From contig NZ_CP113517.1 in NCBI RefSeq assembly GCF_024360925.2, forward strand, positions 4,382,001-4,446,000: a DNA stretch of 64,000 bases, written 5' to 3'. The stretch's first letter is position 1, and each line of letters begins with the position of its first letter. Under the pieces are notes generated by a model that was not told where the DNA came from, searched no databases, and saw nothing but the letters and a program-made list of their open reading frames with translations. A program made the position numbers and the translations under genes. Source of the stretch: Methylomonas rapida (lineage in GTDB: Bacteria; Pseudomonadota; Gammaproteobacteria; Methylococcales; Methylomonadaceae). This document shows positions 1 through 8,464 of this stretch, piece after piece.

Positions 1-1
1 G

Positions 2-976
2 GGCGCCGCGCGCGTCAATGAACGTTTGCTGCCGGCCATCGTCGAAGCATCCAATGCAGAGCTAGTGGCGATAGCCAGCCGTCGGCCCGGCGCGGCTGCG
101 GAAACCTTGAGGAAATACGCCCCCTGCTATCCCGGTATTCACGCCTATGACGATCTGGAGACCGTGTTGACCAATCCCGACGTGCAAGCCGTCTATTTAC
201 CGATGGCCAATCACGAGCATGCGGAATGGGCACTGCGAGCCATCGCGCACCGCAAACACGTGCTGGTCGAAAAACCGATGGCCTTGACGGTGACCGACAT
301 AGACGCGATCGAGACCGCCGCCCGTCGTTATAAAGTCAAGGTGATGGAAGGTTTCATGTACCGCTTCCATCCTCAACACGTCCGAGTGATGGAGATTTTG
401 CGCTCCGGCATGATAGGCGAAGTGCGCTCGGTGCGCGCCAGCTATTCGTTCATGATGCGTCCGGCCAGGATGTATCGATTGGCCGAGCATGTCGAACGCG
501 GCGGCGGCGCGATGTGGGACATCGGTTGCTATGCCATCCATTCTTTGCGGATGTTTTTCGAGCAGCCGCCCTTGGCCGTGACCGCGATGGCCAAATATGT
601 CGAGAGCGGTGCCGATATTTCCACCAGCGGCATCCTGGATTATGGCGACGGCCGCTTTGCGCACTTTGATTTCAGTTTTGAACGCGCGCGTCGTTGCGAA
701 TACGAAATCGTCGGCACGCAAGGGGGCTTGAAATGCCATGTGGTCTGGCAATTGCCGGGCGATGTGCCGGTGATTTCCTGGTGGACCGAGGATGGCCGCC
801 AGGTCGAGGAGCGTATGCCGGCTTCGAATCACTTCAAACTGGAAATCGAGCATTTCAGCGATTGCGTGTTGAACGATAGGGAACCGGCCTTGTCGCTGGA
901 CGACGCCCGCGATAATTGCCGCGTCATCGTTGCGGCGCTGGAGTCGGCGGCCAATGGGCAAGTGGCGAAAATTTAG
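2..976 (+). CDS. Gfo/Idh/MocA-family oxidoreductase (5' end outside window)
   Basis: Probable NAD(P)-dependent sugar or cyclitol dehydrogenase. The frame is open from base 2 and begins with GAARVNERLLPAIVEA, which is the end of the N-terminal Rossmann dinucleotide-binding loop, so the true start lies upstream of the window. The family motif EKPMALT follows at about residue 90. The C-terminal half has the usual alpha/beta substrate fold with GGGAMWDIGCYAIH, typical of the catalytic region. The substrate cannot be read from the sequence. The gene ends 33 nt before the ydbH-like gene on the same strand, but the functions look unrelated. Confidence 0.85.
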   Translation, partial: GAARVNERLLPAIVEASNAELVAIASRRPGAAAETLRKYAPCYPGIHAYDDLETVLTNPDVQAVYLPMANHEHAEWALRAIAHRKHVLVEKPMALTVTDIDAIETAARRYKVKVMEGFMYRFHPQHVRVMEILRSGMIGEVRSVRASYSFMMRPARMYRLAEHVERGGGAMWDIGCYAIHSLRMFFEQPPLAVTAMAKYVESGADISTSGILDYGDGRFAHFDFSFERARRCEYEIVGTQGGLKCHVVWQLPGDVPVISWWTEDGRQVEERMPASNHFKLEIEHFSDCVLNDREPALSLDDARDNCRVIVAALESAANGQVAKI

Positions 977-1009
977 CGCCGCACCCGATAGGTGCCCAGA
1001 TAAATCGAC

Positions 1010-2827
1010 ATGCGTTTAGTCGAACAAACCACGCCGGAGCACAACCGCAAACCCAGCAGTTCCCGTTCAAGGTTGCTGTTTTTCGCTCTTGTATGCTTGC
1101 TTTCACTGCTGGTTGTTGCTTGGTGGTGGCGCGGCTTGCTGATGCAGTGGGCGTTGCAACAGTTCTTGCAACGCCCGCCGTTTGCCGATGCGGTCGTTTC
1201 TGGTATGGGTTTCAGTCTCGATCAGGCCCACGTCAATAGCCTGCAATTGGGCTTGCAAACTGCGGCAGGCCCATTATCGATGCGATTGCAAGACGTTCGT
1301 GCCAGCTACGATTTAAGAGCATCCAACATCGACACCATTGCGGTAGCTAAGGCTGAGTTGCGGTTTACCTACCAGCCGACTCCCGACGCAAGCGAACAAT
1401 CTGCGACGGCATCCAATAGACTGGTGGTGCCGCTACAACATCTGACAATCGACAACCTGGATTTGAGCGTCGATACACCGCAGGGAACTATCGTTTTCAA
1501 TGGCGCTTGTGAACTGAATATTTCCTCAGCGCAAGCCATTCAGGTTGTATTTCAAGACACTAGTTATTCTTTGAGGCTGGATGTTGCGCCCGATTGGCAC
1601 AAGGCCAACGTAATAGTCGCGCAACATGCCGGCGGCACTGTTTTGCAGCTGGATTATCATTGGCGGGATGTACAAAAGCATGCAGCTAAGCTAGAGGCGG
1701 ATGCCAGTGCGCTGCTGAAATGGCTGAGCAGTAGCGGACTGATTCCGGCAACGCTAAAAAAAGACATGGCCTCGTCGGAACTGATGCGGGCAGCTCCGGG
1801 TATGGCGGCAGTCAAGTTGGCCCTGAGTGCGGAATCGCCGGATGATTTGGCGAATCTGACTGGTCGTTTGTTGCTGACGCGGGACGAGGATTATCTCGCC
1901 ACTGCCGATCTAGCGCTGAAAACCGCTACCATGCGATTGAAAGCCGATGCACACCTGGACTTGACCACGGTTGAGATTGTCGAATTGTTCAAACCCTGGC
2001 TGCCGGAAGTCGTCAATGCCTGGCGTTTCGCCACCGGTCATGCGATGACAACGCTGCATCTGGAATGGCGACCGCAACATGCTTTGACAGGATCCGCCTA
2101 TCTGCGGGCTTATCACTTGGGCATAGGCTTCGGGGCGATACAGGTCGAAGACGGTTTTTTGCAATTGGACGTCAAGGACTGGGCCAAATTCTCCGTGTTC
2201 ATGTCGGCCGACGTGCCGAAACTCTTACTGGGCAAAGAAACCACGGTGCGCGACCTGACGCTGAAGGCGCACCTTCAAAATCCTCTTTTGACGATAGAGC
2301 GGGTCAATCTGCCGGTTTTCGGTGGCGTGTTGGAAGTGCTGCCGGCTACCGTAAATATCGAGCGCTGGCCGGTTCAATTGACACTAGGCGTCAAGGACAT
2401 CGATTTGGCGCAACTGCTAGATAGCTTGAATTATCCGGCTTTATCCGGCACGGGCACTCTGAATGGTAAGCTCCCGTTAAGCCTGACACCGGACACTTTT
2501 GAAATCAACGGCGGCTTATTGAAGGCTACGGTTCCTGGGGTATTGCGTTATCAAGGACCGACGGCGGATGACGAAAACATTGCCTTCAAGGCCTTGCGCA
2601 ATATGCTGTACCATAGCCTGCAGGCTAGCATGGATTATCGGCCCAACGGCGAATATCACATCGGCTTGAGAATAGAGGGCAAAAACCCGCAGTTGTTATC
2701 CGGCCACCCGGTCGCCTTTAATCTAAATTTAAGCGGCCAGTTACCGGAGTTACTGCAAAAAGGCATTTTGACAGGGGATTTCAATCAGCCTGTGCTGGAA
2801 CAACTGAATGGAACTGGCCATCCTTGA
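1010..2827 (+). CDS. ydbH: YdbH-family AsmA-like envelope phospholipid transport protein
   Basis: Predicted to form a hydrophobic groove bridging the inner and outer membranes; in E. coli, YdbH is partly redundant with TamB and YhdP in phospholipid transport. The 605-residue protein has one N-terminal membrane anchor (about residues 23-43) followed by a long beta-rich periplasmic region with repeated amphipathic strands. It is shorter than E. coli YdbH (about 880 aa). The identification leans strongly on context: it is followed by a small YnbE-type lipoprotein gene and a YdbL-type gene, the same trio as in enterics. The ATG at 1010 gives a normal cytoplasmic leader before the membrane anchor. 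Confidence 0.8.
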   Translation: MRLVEQTTPEHNRKPSSSRSRLLFFALVCLLSLLVVAWWWRGLLMQWALQQFLQRPPFADAVVSGMGFSLDQAHVNSLQLGLQTAAGPLSMRLQDVRASYDLRASNIDTIAVAKAELRFTYQPTPDASEQSATASNRLVVPLQHLTIDNLDLSVDTPQGTIVFNGACELNISSAQAIQVVFQDTSYSLRLDVAPDWHKANVIVAQHAGGTVLQLDYHWRDVQKHAAKLEADASALLKWLSSSGLIPATLKKDMASSELMRAAPGMAAVKLALSAESPDDLANLTGRLLLTRDEDYLATADLALKTATMRLKADAHLDLTTVEIVELFKPWLPEVVNAWRFATGHAMTTLHLEWRPQHALTGSAYLRAYHLGIGFGAIQVEDGFLQLDVKDWAKFSVFMSADVPKLLLGKETTVRDLTLKAHLQNPLLTIERVNLPVFGGVLEVLPATVNIERWPVQLTLGVKDIDLAQLLDSLNYPALSGTGTLNGKLPLSLTPDTFEINGGLLKATVPGVLRYQGPTADDENIAFKALRNMLYHSLQASMDYRPNGEYHIGLRIEGKNPQLLSGHPVAFNLNLSGQLPELLQKGILTGDFNQPVLEQLNGTGHP

Positions 2828-2878
2828 ATCATCAGTAAAATCATCAATTCAAACCGCCACGGCGGAACGGAGCAAGCA

Positions 2879-3076
2879 ATGAATTGGAGTGCAATAACGA
2901 TTGCGGGTTTATTTTCCGCGGCTTTCTATCTGTCGGGATGTTCGCCATCCGTCAAGCTGGAAGCGCCGGAAAAACCCATCGAGATCAATATGAACGTCAA
3001 AATCGACCATGAAATTCGTCTGAAAGTGGAAAAAGACGTCGACGAATTGATTACCAGCAACAAAAATCTGTTTTGA
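2879..3076 (+). CDS. ynbE: YnbE-family outer-membrane lipoprotein
   Basis: A 65-residue lipoprotein with a signal peptide ending in the lipobox LSGC (Cys about residue 21). The mature part contains EKPIEINMNVKIDHEIRLKV, typical of YnbE. In E. coli, YnbE docks onto the C-terminus of YdbH by beta-strand augmentation and links it to the outer membrane. An ATG at 2879 follows a GGAGCAAGCA ribosome site. It lies between ydbH and ydbL in an apparent operon. Confidence 0.85.
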   Translation: MNWSAITIAGLFSAAFYLSGCSPSVKLEAPEKPIEINMNVKIDHEIRLKVEKDVDELITSNKNLF

Positions 3077-3087
3077 AGGAGCGAGCG

Positions 3088-3429
3088 ATGAGAAACCCAA
3101 ACCCGCTATCGATGTTAATCGCCGTATTGCTTGGCTTTTGGCTGACTGCGATGCCCGTTTCAGCGGCCGATCTGGCACAGGTGAAAGCAGCAGGCCTGGT
3201 TGGTGAGCAAATGAACGGGCTACTAGGCCTGGTCGACCCGAATGCGTCGGCCGATGTGAAGGCGCTGGTGAACAGCATCAACGCCCAGCGCCAGGCCGAA
3301 TACCAACGCATCGCCGCCAAAAATGGCGTACCGGCCGATGAAGTGGCAAGATTGACCGCGCAAAAGGTCATTGGCCAGGCGGCGGCGGGGCATTATGTGC
3401 AAACGCCGTCCGGCTGGCAAAGACGCTAA
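3088..3429 (+). CDS. ydbL: YdbL-family periplasmic protein (DUF1318)
   Basis: A 113-residue secreted protein with a cleavable signal peptide (AVS-AAD). The mature part carries the DUF1318 pattern: QVKAAGLVGEQMNGLLGLV, then VNAQR-like INAQRQAEYQRIA, and a C-terminal GHYVQTPSGWQR. In E. coli, YdbL is proposed to chaperone the YdbH-YnbE interaction. I chose the ATG at 3088 because AAGGAG sits at 3077-3082; the upstream TTG at 3073 would overlap the ynbE stop and has no ribosome site. Confidence 0.85.
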   Translation: MRNPNPLSMLIAVLLGFWLTAMPVSAADLAQVKAAGLVGEQMNGLLGLVDPNASADVKALVNSINAQRQAEYQRIAAKNGVPADEVARLTAQKVIGQAAAGHYVQTPSGWQRR

Positions 3430-3443
3430 ACTTATAGCTTGGT

Positions 3444-3468
3444 CGGGTTAGGGCTGACACCTAACCCG
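3444..3468. terminator. Hairpin between convergent ydbL and SCO-MauG genes
   Basis: A perfect 9-bp inverted repeat, CGGGTTAGG (3444-3452) and CCTAACCCG (3460-3468), with a 7-nt loop, sits in the 48-nt gap between two convergent genes. The T-tracts on either side are weak, so it may terminate poorly or act as an mRNA 3' stabiliser. Confidence 0.55.
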
Positions 3469-3477
3469 CTCTGCTGT

Positions 3478-5355
3478 CTATTTCGCATCCCCGACCGGCG
3501 CGGCAAACCCATCCGATACCAGGGTGTGTACATTGCTGCCGGTCAGCGCTTGTAAAAAGGCCACCAGATCGGCGATTTCCCCGTCCGTCAACGCCAAAGA
3601 CTTGATGAGCGGCGACAGGTTTTCATTGGCAATACCGCCCTGATTATAAAAGCGCACCACGTCTTCCAAGGTCGCCAGCGAGCCGTTATGCATATAGGGC
3701 GCACTCAAGGCCACGTTGCGCAGTGTTGGCGTTTTGTACGCCCAACGATCCGCCGGGTTTTGGCTGACCTCGTAATAGCCCAAGTCGTTGGGTTTTTCAC
3801 TGTTCAAGCCTTTCAGATTCTCGCTGTCGACATCGACAAACACCCCCGGCGCAACTTGGACTTTTTGCCTGCCCGGCGTTTTTTGCATCGCTTCGGCGTA
3901 GCCTATGCCGGTGTTGTGGCGTTTTTGGTCGGTGAACAAGGCGGATTTCTCGCCGATGGTGTGGCACGTGTTGCAGGCGGCCTTGCCGGTAAATATCGCA
4001 AAACCGCGTTGAGCTGGCTCGCTCAAGGCATTTTTTTGTTTGCCGAAATACCAGCGATCGAACGGGGAGTCGGCCGAATTCAAGCTGCGTTGGTAGCTGG
4101 CCAGAGCTTGACCGATGGTTTCCATGGTCGGGCCTTTGTTGAAGGCTTTTTCAAACAGGCCGCGATAATCCGGGCTGGCCTTGAGTTTATCGATCACATA
4201 GCCGATGGATGGGTTGGCCATTTCGTTATGCGCCAATAGCGGGGCCCAGGCTTGCTGTTCCAGACTGTTTTCGCGGCCATCGTGAAACAGCAATTGCGCA
4301 TAGCCTACATTGTACAAAGACGGCGCATTGCGGCGTACGCTACGGCCTTCGATGCCCACCGCCGTCGCCATTTCGTTGTTGGCAAAGCCCTGTTCGGGAA
4401 TGTGGCAGATCGCGCAGGAAAAGGTGTTATTCAGCGACAGGCGGCGGTCGTAAAACAGTTTGCGGCCAAGCTCGATTTTGGCCGTCGTCAGCGGGTTGTC
4501 CTTGGGCTCGGGTAATTTGGGCAAGCCCAAGGGCGGTTTTTGCGCAAAAGTTATCAGTTTGGCGGGGCTGCCCTTGCGTTGCTCCAGGGCCAGTGACCGC
4601 GTTTCATAATCGGCTCGTTGATAGTTTTGCTTGTCGTCGCCGGCGCGATATGGCACGGATTCTGGCGGCGCGTTGTCCGCGACGGGGGCCGCGTTGCCCA
4701 CTATTAGTGTTTTGACGTCGTTGATGACCGTATCGGCATGCAGAAAATCCACGCTATAAATATTGCGTATGTTTTTGTCCTTGTCGATCAGATACACGCG
4801 CAACAAATGCGAAAAGGTACCGGTGAACTGGCCTTTGTCATCGTATATTTTCTGCACGTTTTGCTGGTAGCCATCCAGTATCGGCTGCAAGGCGGCTTCG
4901 TCGCGGGTAGTCAAAAACTGCCAGTCGAACTCGCCGGCTTTAAAACCCTCGCCATAGTGACGCATCATTTCAGGTGTGTCGTGAGTCGGATTGAAGCTCA
5001 GCGTCAGCAGGCGCAATTTGTCCGCCAATTCTGGCTGTTTCTGCAATTGCCGGCTGATTTTGTGCAGCACCTGAGTCGCCAGGGGGCAACCGTTGACATC
5101 GCTGCAAGCGGCGTAGATGAAGCTCAGCAATACCAGCTTGTCGCCCATCAGGTCATGCAGTCGTTTGGGCTGGTTTGCCGTGGTCAGAACCTCGCCATTG
5201 GCGGCGGGGCCTATGACCGGCAGGGTATAACTGCCTGGCGTGGCGGGCTGGTAGGGCAAGGCGGAATAACCAGGCGCCAATGGCTTGGCGTCCTGGGCCT
5301 GGATGGCCGTGGAAGCCAGAATCGAGAGAAGCACAAGCAGATAACGATATTTCAT
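3478..5355 (-). CDS. SCO1/SenC - di-heme cytochrome c peroxidase (MauG-like) fusion
   Basis: A 625-residue periplasmic fusion. Residues 1-20 are a signal peptide. Residues ~45-220 are a SCO/thioredoxin-like domain with Cys84 and Cys90 in a C-x5-CP arrangement and a downstream His183 (FSHLLRVYLI), the usual SCO copper ligands. Residues ~285-610 are a di-heme peroxidase of the CcpA/MauG type, with heme sites CAICH (314-318) and CNTCH (461-465) and the expected GxxRRNAPSLYN region. SCO proteins deliver or sense copper; di-heme peroxidases reduce H2O2 or oxidise protein substrates. The two are normally separate genes. It is convergent with ydbL and stands alone on the minus strand. Confidence 0.88.
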   Translation of the reverse strand: MKYRYLLVLLSILASTAIQAQDAKPLAPGYSALPYQPATPGSYTLPVIGPAANGEVLTTANQPKRLHDLMGDKLVLLSFIYAACSDVNGCPLATQVLHKISRQLQKQPELADKLRLLTLSFNPTHDTPEMMRHYGEGFKAGEFDWQFLTTRDEAALQPILDGYQQNVQKIYDDKGQFTGTFSHLLRVYLIDKDKNIRNIYSVDFLHADTVINDVKTLIVGNAAPVADNAPPESVPYRAGDDKQNYQRADYETRSLALEQRKGSPAKLITFAQKPPLGLPKLPEPKDNPLTTAKIELGRKLFYDRRLSLNNTFSCAICHIPEQGFANNEMATAVGIEGRSVRRNAPSLYNVGYAQLLFHDGRENSLEQQAWAPLLAHNEMANPSIGYVIDKLKASPDYRGLFEKAFNKGPTMETIGQALASYQRSLNSADSPFDRWYFGKQKNALSEPAQRGFAIFTGKAACNTCHTIGEKSALFTDQKRHNTGIGYAEAMQKTPGRQKVQVAPGVFVDVDSENLKGLNSEKPNDLGYYEVSQNPADRWAYKTPTLRNVALSAPYMHNGSLATLEDVVRFYNQGGIANENLSPLIKSLALTDGEIADLVAFLQALTGSNVHTLVSDGFAAPVGDAK

Positions 5356-5464
5356 GATTGCTGTTTACCCTCTCTATTGAATTGATACAGCTTACAATCG
5401 AGCCGAAAGTACAGATAGGTGAGTTTTCGGCATCGATCGTCGTTTATTCCAGGATTCTGCGGGA

Positions 5465-6049
5465 TCAGTTGTTAGGCAGTGTCAGTGAGTGTTGTTCTTT
5501 TTGCTCTTTCGGTACCGGTATGCGCGTCATGGCCGTGGCATCCGGCCCCATCTTAATCGAGTAGTCGGTCGATGAGATGATGTTTTGCGTTGCGATGTCA
5601 ACGATACGCAGCGACACATACACGTTTTTACGTCCGGCGGCGTACGTGCCGACCAACAAGGCGTTTGCATGAACGTTGTTCAAGGCTTCCTTGGTGGTAT
5701 CGGGTAACTGCAGAATTCCTGCTTCGTTTTTAGTGAAAATCTCGGTCGGCAGTTCCATGCCCATTACCCGGTAACCATTCTGATGCATGGAAGAGGCGAT
5801 TTGATCGGAAACGATGCGGCCAAAAGGCAGGTTTTGTCCCAAATCGTTGACATTGACCAGTGAATTGATGACGACCAGGCTTCCCCGTGGCAGCGGTTGT
5901 CTCAGGTCGCTCAATAGCTGGTCGACGCCGTCATAACTGACATCGATCCAGTCATCGTCATAAACATAACGATATTCATTGTATATACCGCAGCCGCTCA
6001 GCAGGCTTAGAGCCAGTATTGGATACACCAGCAAGGACTTTTGTTTCAT
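5465..6049 (-). CDS. FlgO-domain-like lipoprotein
   Basis: A 194-residue lipoprotein with signal peptide and lipobox LLSGC (Cys20). The mature domain (GVDQLLSDLRQPLPRGSLVV ... FGRIVSDQIASSMHQNGYRV ... ANALLVGTYAAGRKNVYVSLRIVDI) resembles FlgO, a Vibrio outer-membrane lipoprotein needed for flagellar stability, and related penicillin-binding-protein activator lipoproteins. No flagellar genes are nearby, so a general outer-membrane role is equally possible. A GAGAGG ribosome site lies just upstream of the ATG. Confidence 0.72.
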   Translation of the reverse strand: MKQKSLLVYPILALSLLSGCGIYNEYRYVYDDDWIDVSYDGVDQLLSDLRQPLPRGSLVVINSLVNVNDLGQNLPFGRIVSDQIASSMHQNGYRVMGMELPTEIFTKNEAGILQLPDTTKEALNNVHANALLVGTYAAGRKNVYVSLRIVDIATQNIISSTDYSIKMGPDATAMTRIPVPKEQKEQHSLTLPNN

Positions 6050-6162
6050 GAAACCTCTCCTAATTAGAATGTGAGTATTTTATAGCCGAAGATACCGAAT
6101 GGTTGTAGTGTAGCAAAGCCGATCCCGGCCACCTCACCTTAAATGCCGTTGCCTGCCTGGAA

Positions 6163-6348
6163 ATGATGAATCGCAACTCCGCCAAACCCAAAAATCCATT
6201 ATTCAAACCACAAGACCGTTATTACGTAAACGAACAGGGCTGGTGGTTTTACACGGTCGATAAAATCAGTGGACCCTATAAAACCAAGGCGGACTGTGTC
6301 GATGCTTGCCGGCTTTACATTCAGCGCCGCGATGGGCTCTTACCCTAG
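6163..6348 (+). CDS. Small basic protein resembling DUF6316
   Basis: A 61-residue cytoplasmic protein with the pattern DRYYVNEQGWWFYT ... GPYKTKADCVDACRLYI. This is a short aromatic beta-hairpin followed by a helix, seen in small conserved gammaproteobacterial proteins of unknown function; the DUF6316 link is from memory. No strong ribosome site is visible. Its last 9 nt overlap the 3' end of the convergent YcxB-like gene. Confidence 0.6.
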   Translation: MMNRNSAKPKNPLFKPQDRYYVNEQGWWFYTVDKISGPYKTKADCVDACRLYIQRRDGLLP

Positions 6349-6861
6349 ACGGTCTATCATCTGTTCCGCCTGCTTGGCGAAGGCTTTCAAGTCGCCGCTT
6401 TTGATGGTTTCCCGCGGAATCACGATCGCGGCGTCGAAATCGATGTAAATATAGATGTAATCCTTGTGTCTTTCGACCCGCAGCATGTCGCCCCACGGCG
6501 TTTTGTGCTTGCCGCCGGGTGATTTTTCCAGCAAATATTCGGGCTCGATTTTCAGATGGTGAATGCCGAACATCGCCTTCTTTTCTGCTTCGGTGTATTT
6601 GTTGAAAAACTGCCGGCGCATATCGATTTTCATGATGAAAGGCGATGCGATCCCCCAGCCTATCGCCAGCAGGGTGATGTAGGCGGTCGTCATCATTTCT
6701 TGGTAATAAACATAATAAAACAGGCCAAACACCAGCATCACGCCCGGCACCAGCATGCGGTTCTGGCGGATTTTCTTTTGCATTTCCGGGTTGTTTTTCA
6801 GGCGCAGTTCGTTGAAGTGAACCAGGTCTTGCTCGCGGAATTCGTATTCGATTTCAAACAT
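6340..6861 (-). CDS. YcxB-like membrane protein
   Basis: A 173-residue protein with two predicted membrane helices (about residues 38-75), then a PH-like C-terminal domain (IEPEYLLEKSPGGKHKTPWG ... YIYIYIDFDAAIVIPRETI), matching the YcxB-like C-terminal family layout. Function unknown. It lies 25 nt downstream of the NADH dehydrogenase gene on the same strand and is probably co-transcribed with it. Confidence 0.7.
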   Translation of the reverse strand: MFEIEYEFREQDLVHFNELRLKNNPEMQKKIRQNRMLVPGVMLVFGLFYYVYYQEMMTTAYITLLAIGWGIASPFIMKIDMRRQFFNKYTEAEKKAMFGIHHLKIEPEYLLEKSPGGKHKTPWGDMLRVERHKDYIYIYIDFDAAIVIPRETIKSGDLKAFAKQAEQMIDRLG

Positions 6862-6886
6862 TCAGATTACTCGCTGGAGATTAAGG

Positions 6887-8188
6887 TTAGTGCATTTTGA
6901 TTTTGGCGTGCGTGCTGCGGCGGAACAAGTTGGACAGCGTCAGCATCGCGGTGCGGAAATAGCCGTGAATGGCGACTTGGTGCATTTTGTACAAGGACAG
7001 ATACACGACGTAGGCGATGAAACCGCCGACGCTGACGGTCCCCATCAGACTGCCCATCAACGAACCGACGGTGCTGAATTTGCCCAGCGATACCAAGGAA
7101 CCGTAGTCGCGATAGACAAAGGGCACCGCCGGCTTGCCTTTCAGGCGGTTGATGATGGTCTTGGCCACGGTCGAAGCCTGTTGGTGAGCCGCCTGGGCCC
7201 GGGGTGGCACGTTGCCGCCGTGGCCGACCCACGCGCAGGCAGCGCAGTCGCCAACCGCAAAGATGTCGTCGTCGCTGGTTTTCAAGGTCTGATCGACCAC
7301 GAGCTGGTTGATGTGGTTGGTTTCCAGTCCGTCGAGATTTTTCATCCAGTCCGGTGCCTTGATGCCTGCGGCCCAGACTTTCAGGTCCGCCTCGAATACC
7401 TCGCCGTCGTGGGTATGCACAGCAGTCTCGGTAACTTCGGTCACCCGGCGGCCCAGTTTCAGGTTGATGCCGAGTTTGACCAATTGCTGCTGGGTGGCCT
7501 GTGATAGGCGTGGCGGCAAGGCTGGCAACAACTGGGTGGCGGCTTCGATGATGGTGATGTCGACCTTGATCGAGCCTTCCAGCCCGTAGGTAGCCAACAG
7601 TTTGGTAACTTCGTGCAATTCGGCCGATAATTCCACGCCTGTCGCGCCCGCGCCGATAATGACTATCGAGAGTGGCTTGTCGCGCTGATGGCTCTGGCTG
7701 GCATAGGATTGGATGTAATAGGTATCCACCAGTTGCTTCTGAAAGCGAAATGCTTCCTTGGTGGTGTCGATGAAGCGGCAGTATTGATCGACGCCCTTGA
7801 TGCCGAAGGTGTTGCTGACGCTGCCTACCGCCATCACCAATGTGTCGTATTTAAAGGTTCGGCGCGGAATCAATTCAACGCCTTGCTTATTGGTAATCGG
7901 GCTGACGATGATTTCCTTCGCCGCGCGATTCAGGCCTTCCATGCGCCCAAACAAAAAACGGAAATGATTGCGATGCGCTTGCGCCAGATACTCGATTTCT
8001 TCGGCTTCGGCCAGGGTGCCCGAGGCCACTTCGTGCAGCAGTGGTTTCCAAATATGCGTCGATGCCGCATCCAGCAGCGTGACTTCCGCCAATCCGCGCT
8101 GGCCGAGTTTTTGCCCTAGTTCGGTCGCCAGTTCCAGTCCGGCTGCGCCACCGCCGACAATCAGTATTTTGTGTTTATCGTCAGCCAT
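6887..8188 (-). CDS. ndh: Type II NADH dehydrogenase / NAD(P)/FAD-dependent oxidoreductase
   Basis: A single-subunit, non-proton-pumping NADH:quinone oxidoreductase. The 433-residue protein starts with the FAD-binding GGGAAGLELATELG loop, has a second NAD-binding motif IIGAGATGVELSAELHE, and FAD contacts AVGDCAAC. The C-terminal region is hydrophobic and amphipathic, consistent with membrane attachment. I chose the ATG at 8188 because GGGGAAG precedes it and translation starts directly at the Rossmann strand; an open frame to 8326 would add 46 uncharacteristic residues. Confidence 0.87.
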   Translation of the reverse strand: MADDKHKILIVGGGAAGLELATELGQKLGQRGLAEVTLLDAASTHIWKPLLHEVASGTLAEAEEIEYLAQAHRNHFRFLFGRMEGLNRAAKEIIVSPITNKQGVELIPRRTFKYDTLVMAVGSVSNTFGIKGVDQYCRFIDTTKEAFRFQKQLVDTYYIQSYASQSHQRDKPLSIVIIGAGATGVELSAELHEVTKLLATYGLEGSIKVDITIIEAATQLLPALPPRLSQATQQQLVKLGINLKLGRRVTEVTETAVHTHDGEVFEADLKVWAAGIKAPDWMKNLDGLETNHINQLVVDQTLKTSDDDIFAVGDCAACAWVGHGGNVPPRAQAAHQQASTVAKTIINRLKGKPAVPFVYRDYGSLVSLGKFSTVGSLMGSLMGTVSVGGFIAYVVYLSLYKMHQVAIHGYFRTAMLTLSNLFRRSTHAKIKMH

Positions 8189-8464
8189 ACTTTGTCTTCC
8201 CCTCACTATAGATGCCGTTTGCCGGCCGATATGAAACGCATCCCTTCTTCTTATTGAAATTCCATTGGCCGGCATTATAACCAATAGCGTTATTCGGCGA
8301 AGATTTTGACGAATGACCGCCATCATGCACTTGAGGGGATACAGCTTTAAGGCATGAATTTTCGGTTAAGCCTGACGCTTTCGTTCGGTAAAGTGTAAAC
8401 CCGCTTAAGCTTATCGGTATTTGAGGCTACACTTGCCGACAAAACTTTAACCGGAGCAGCAAAA

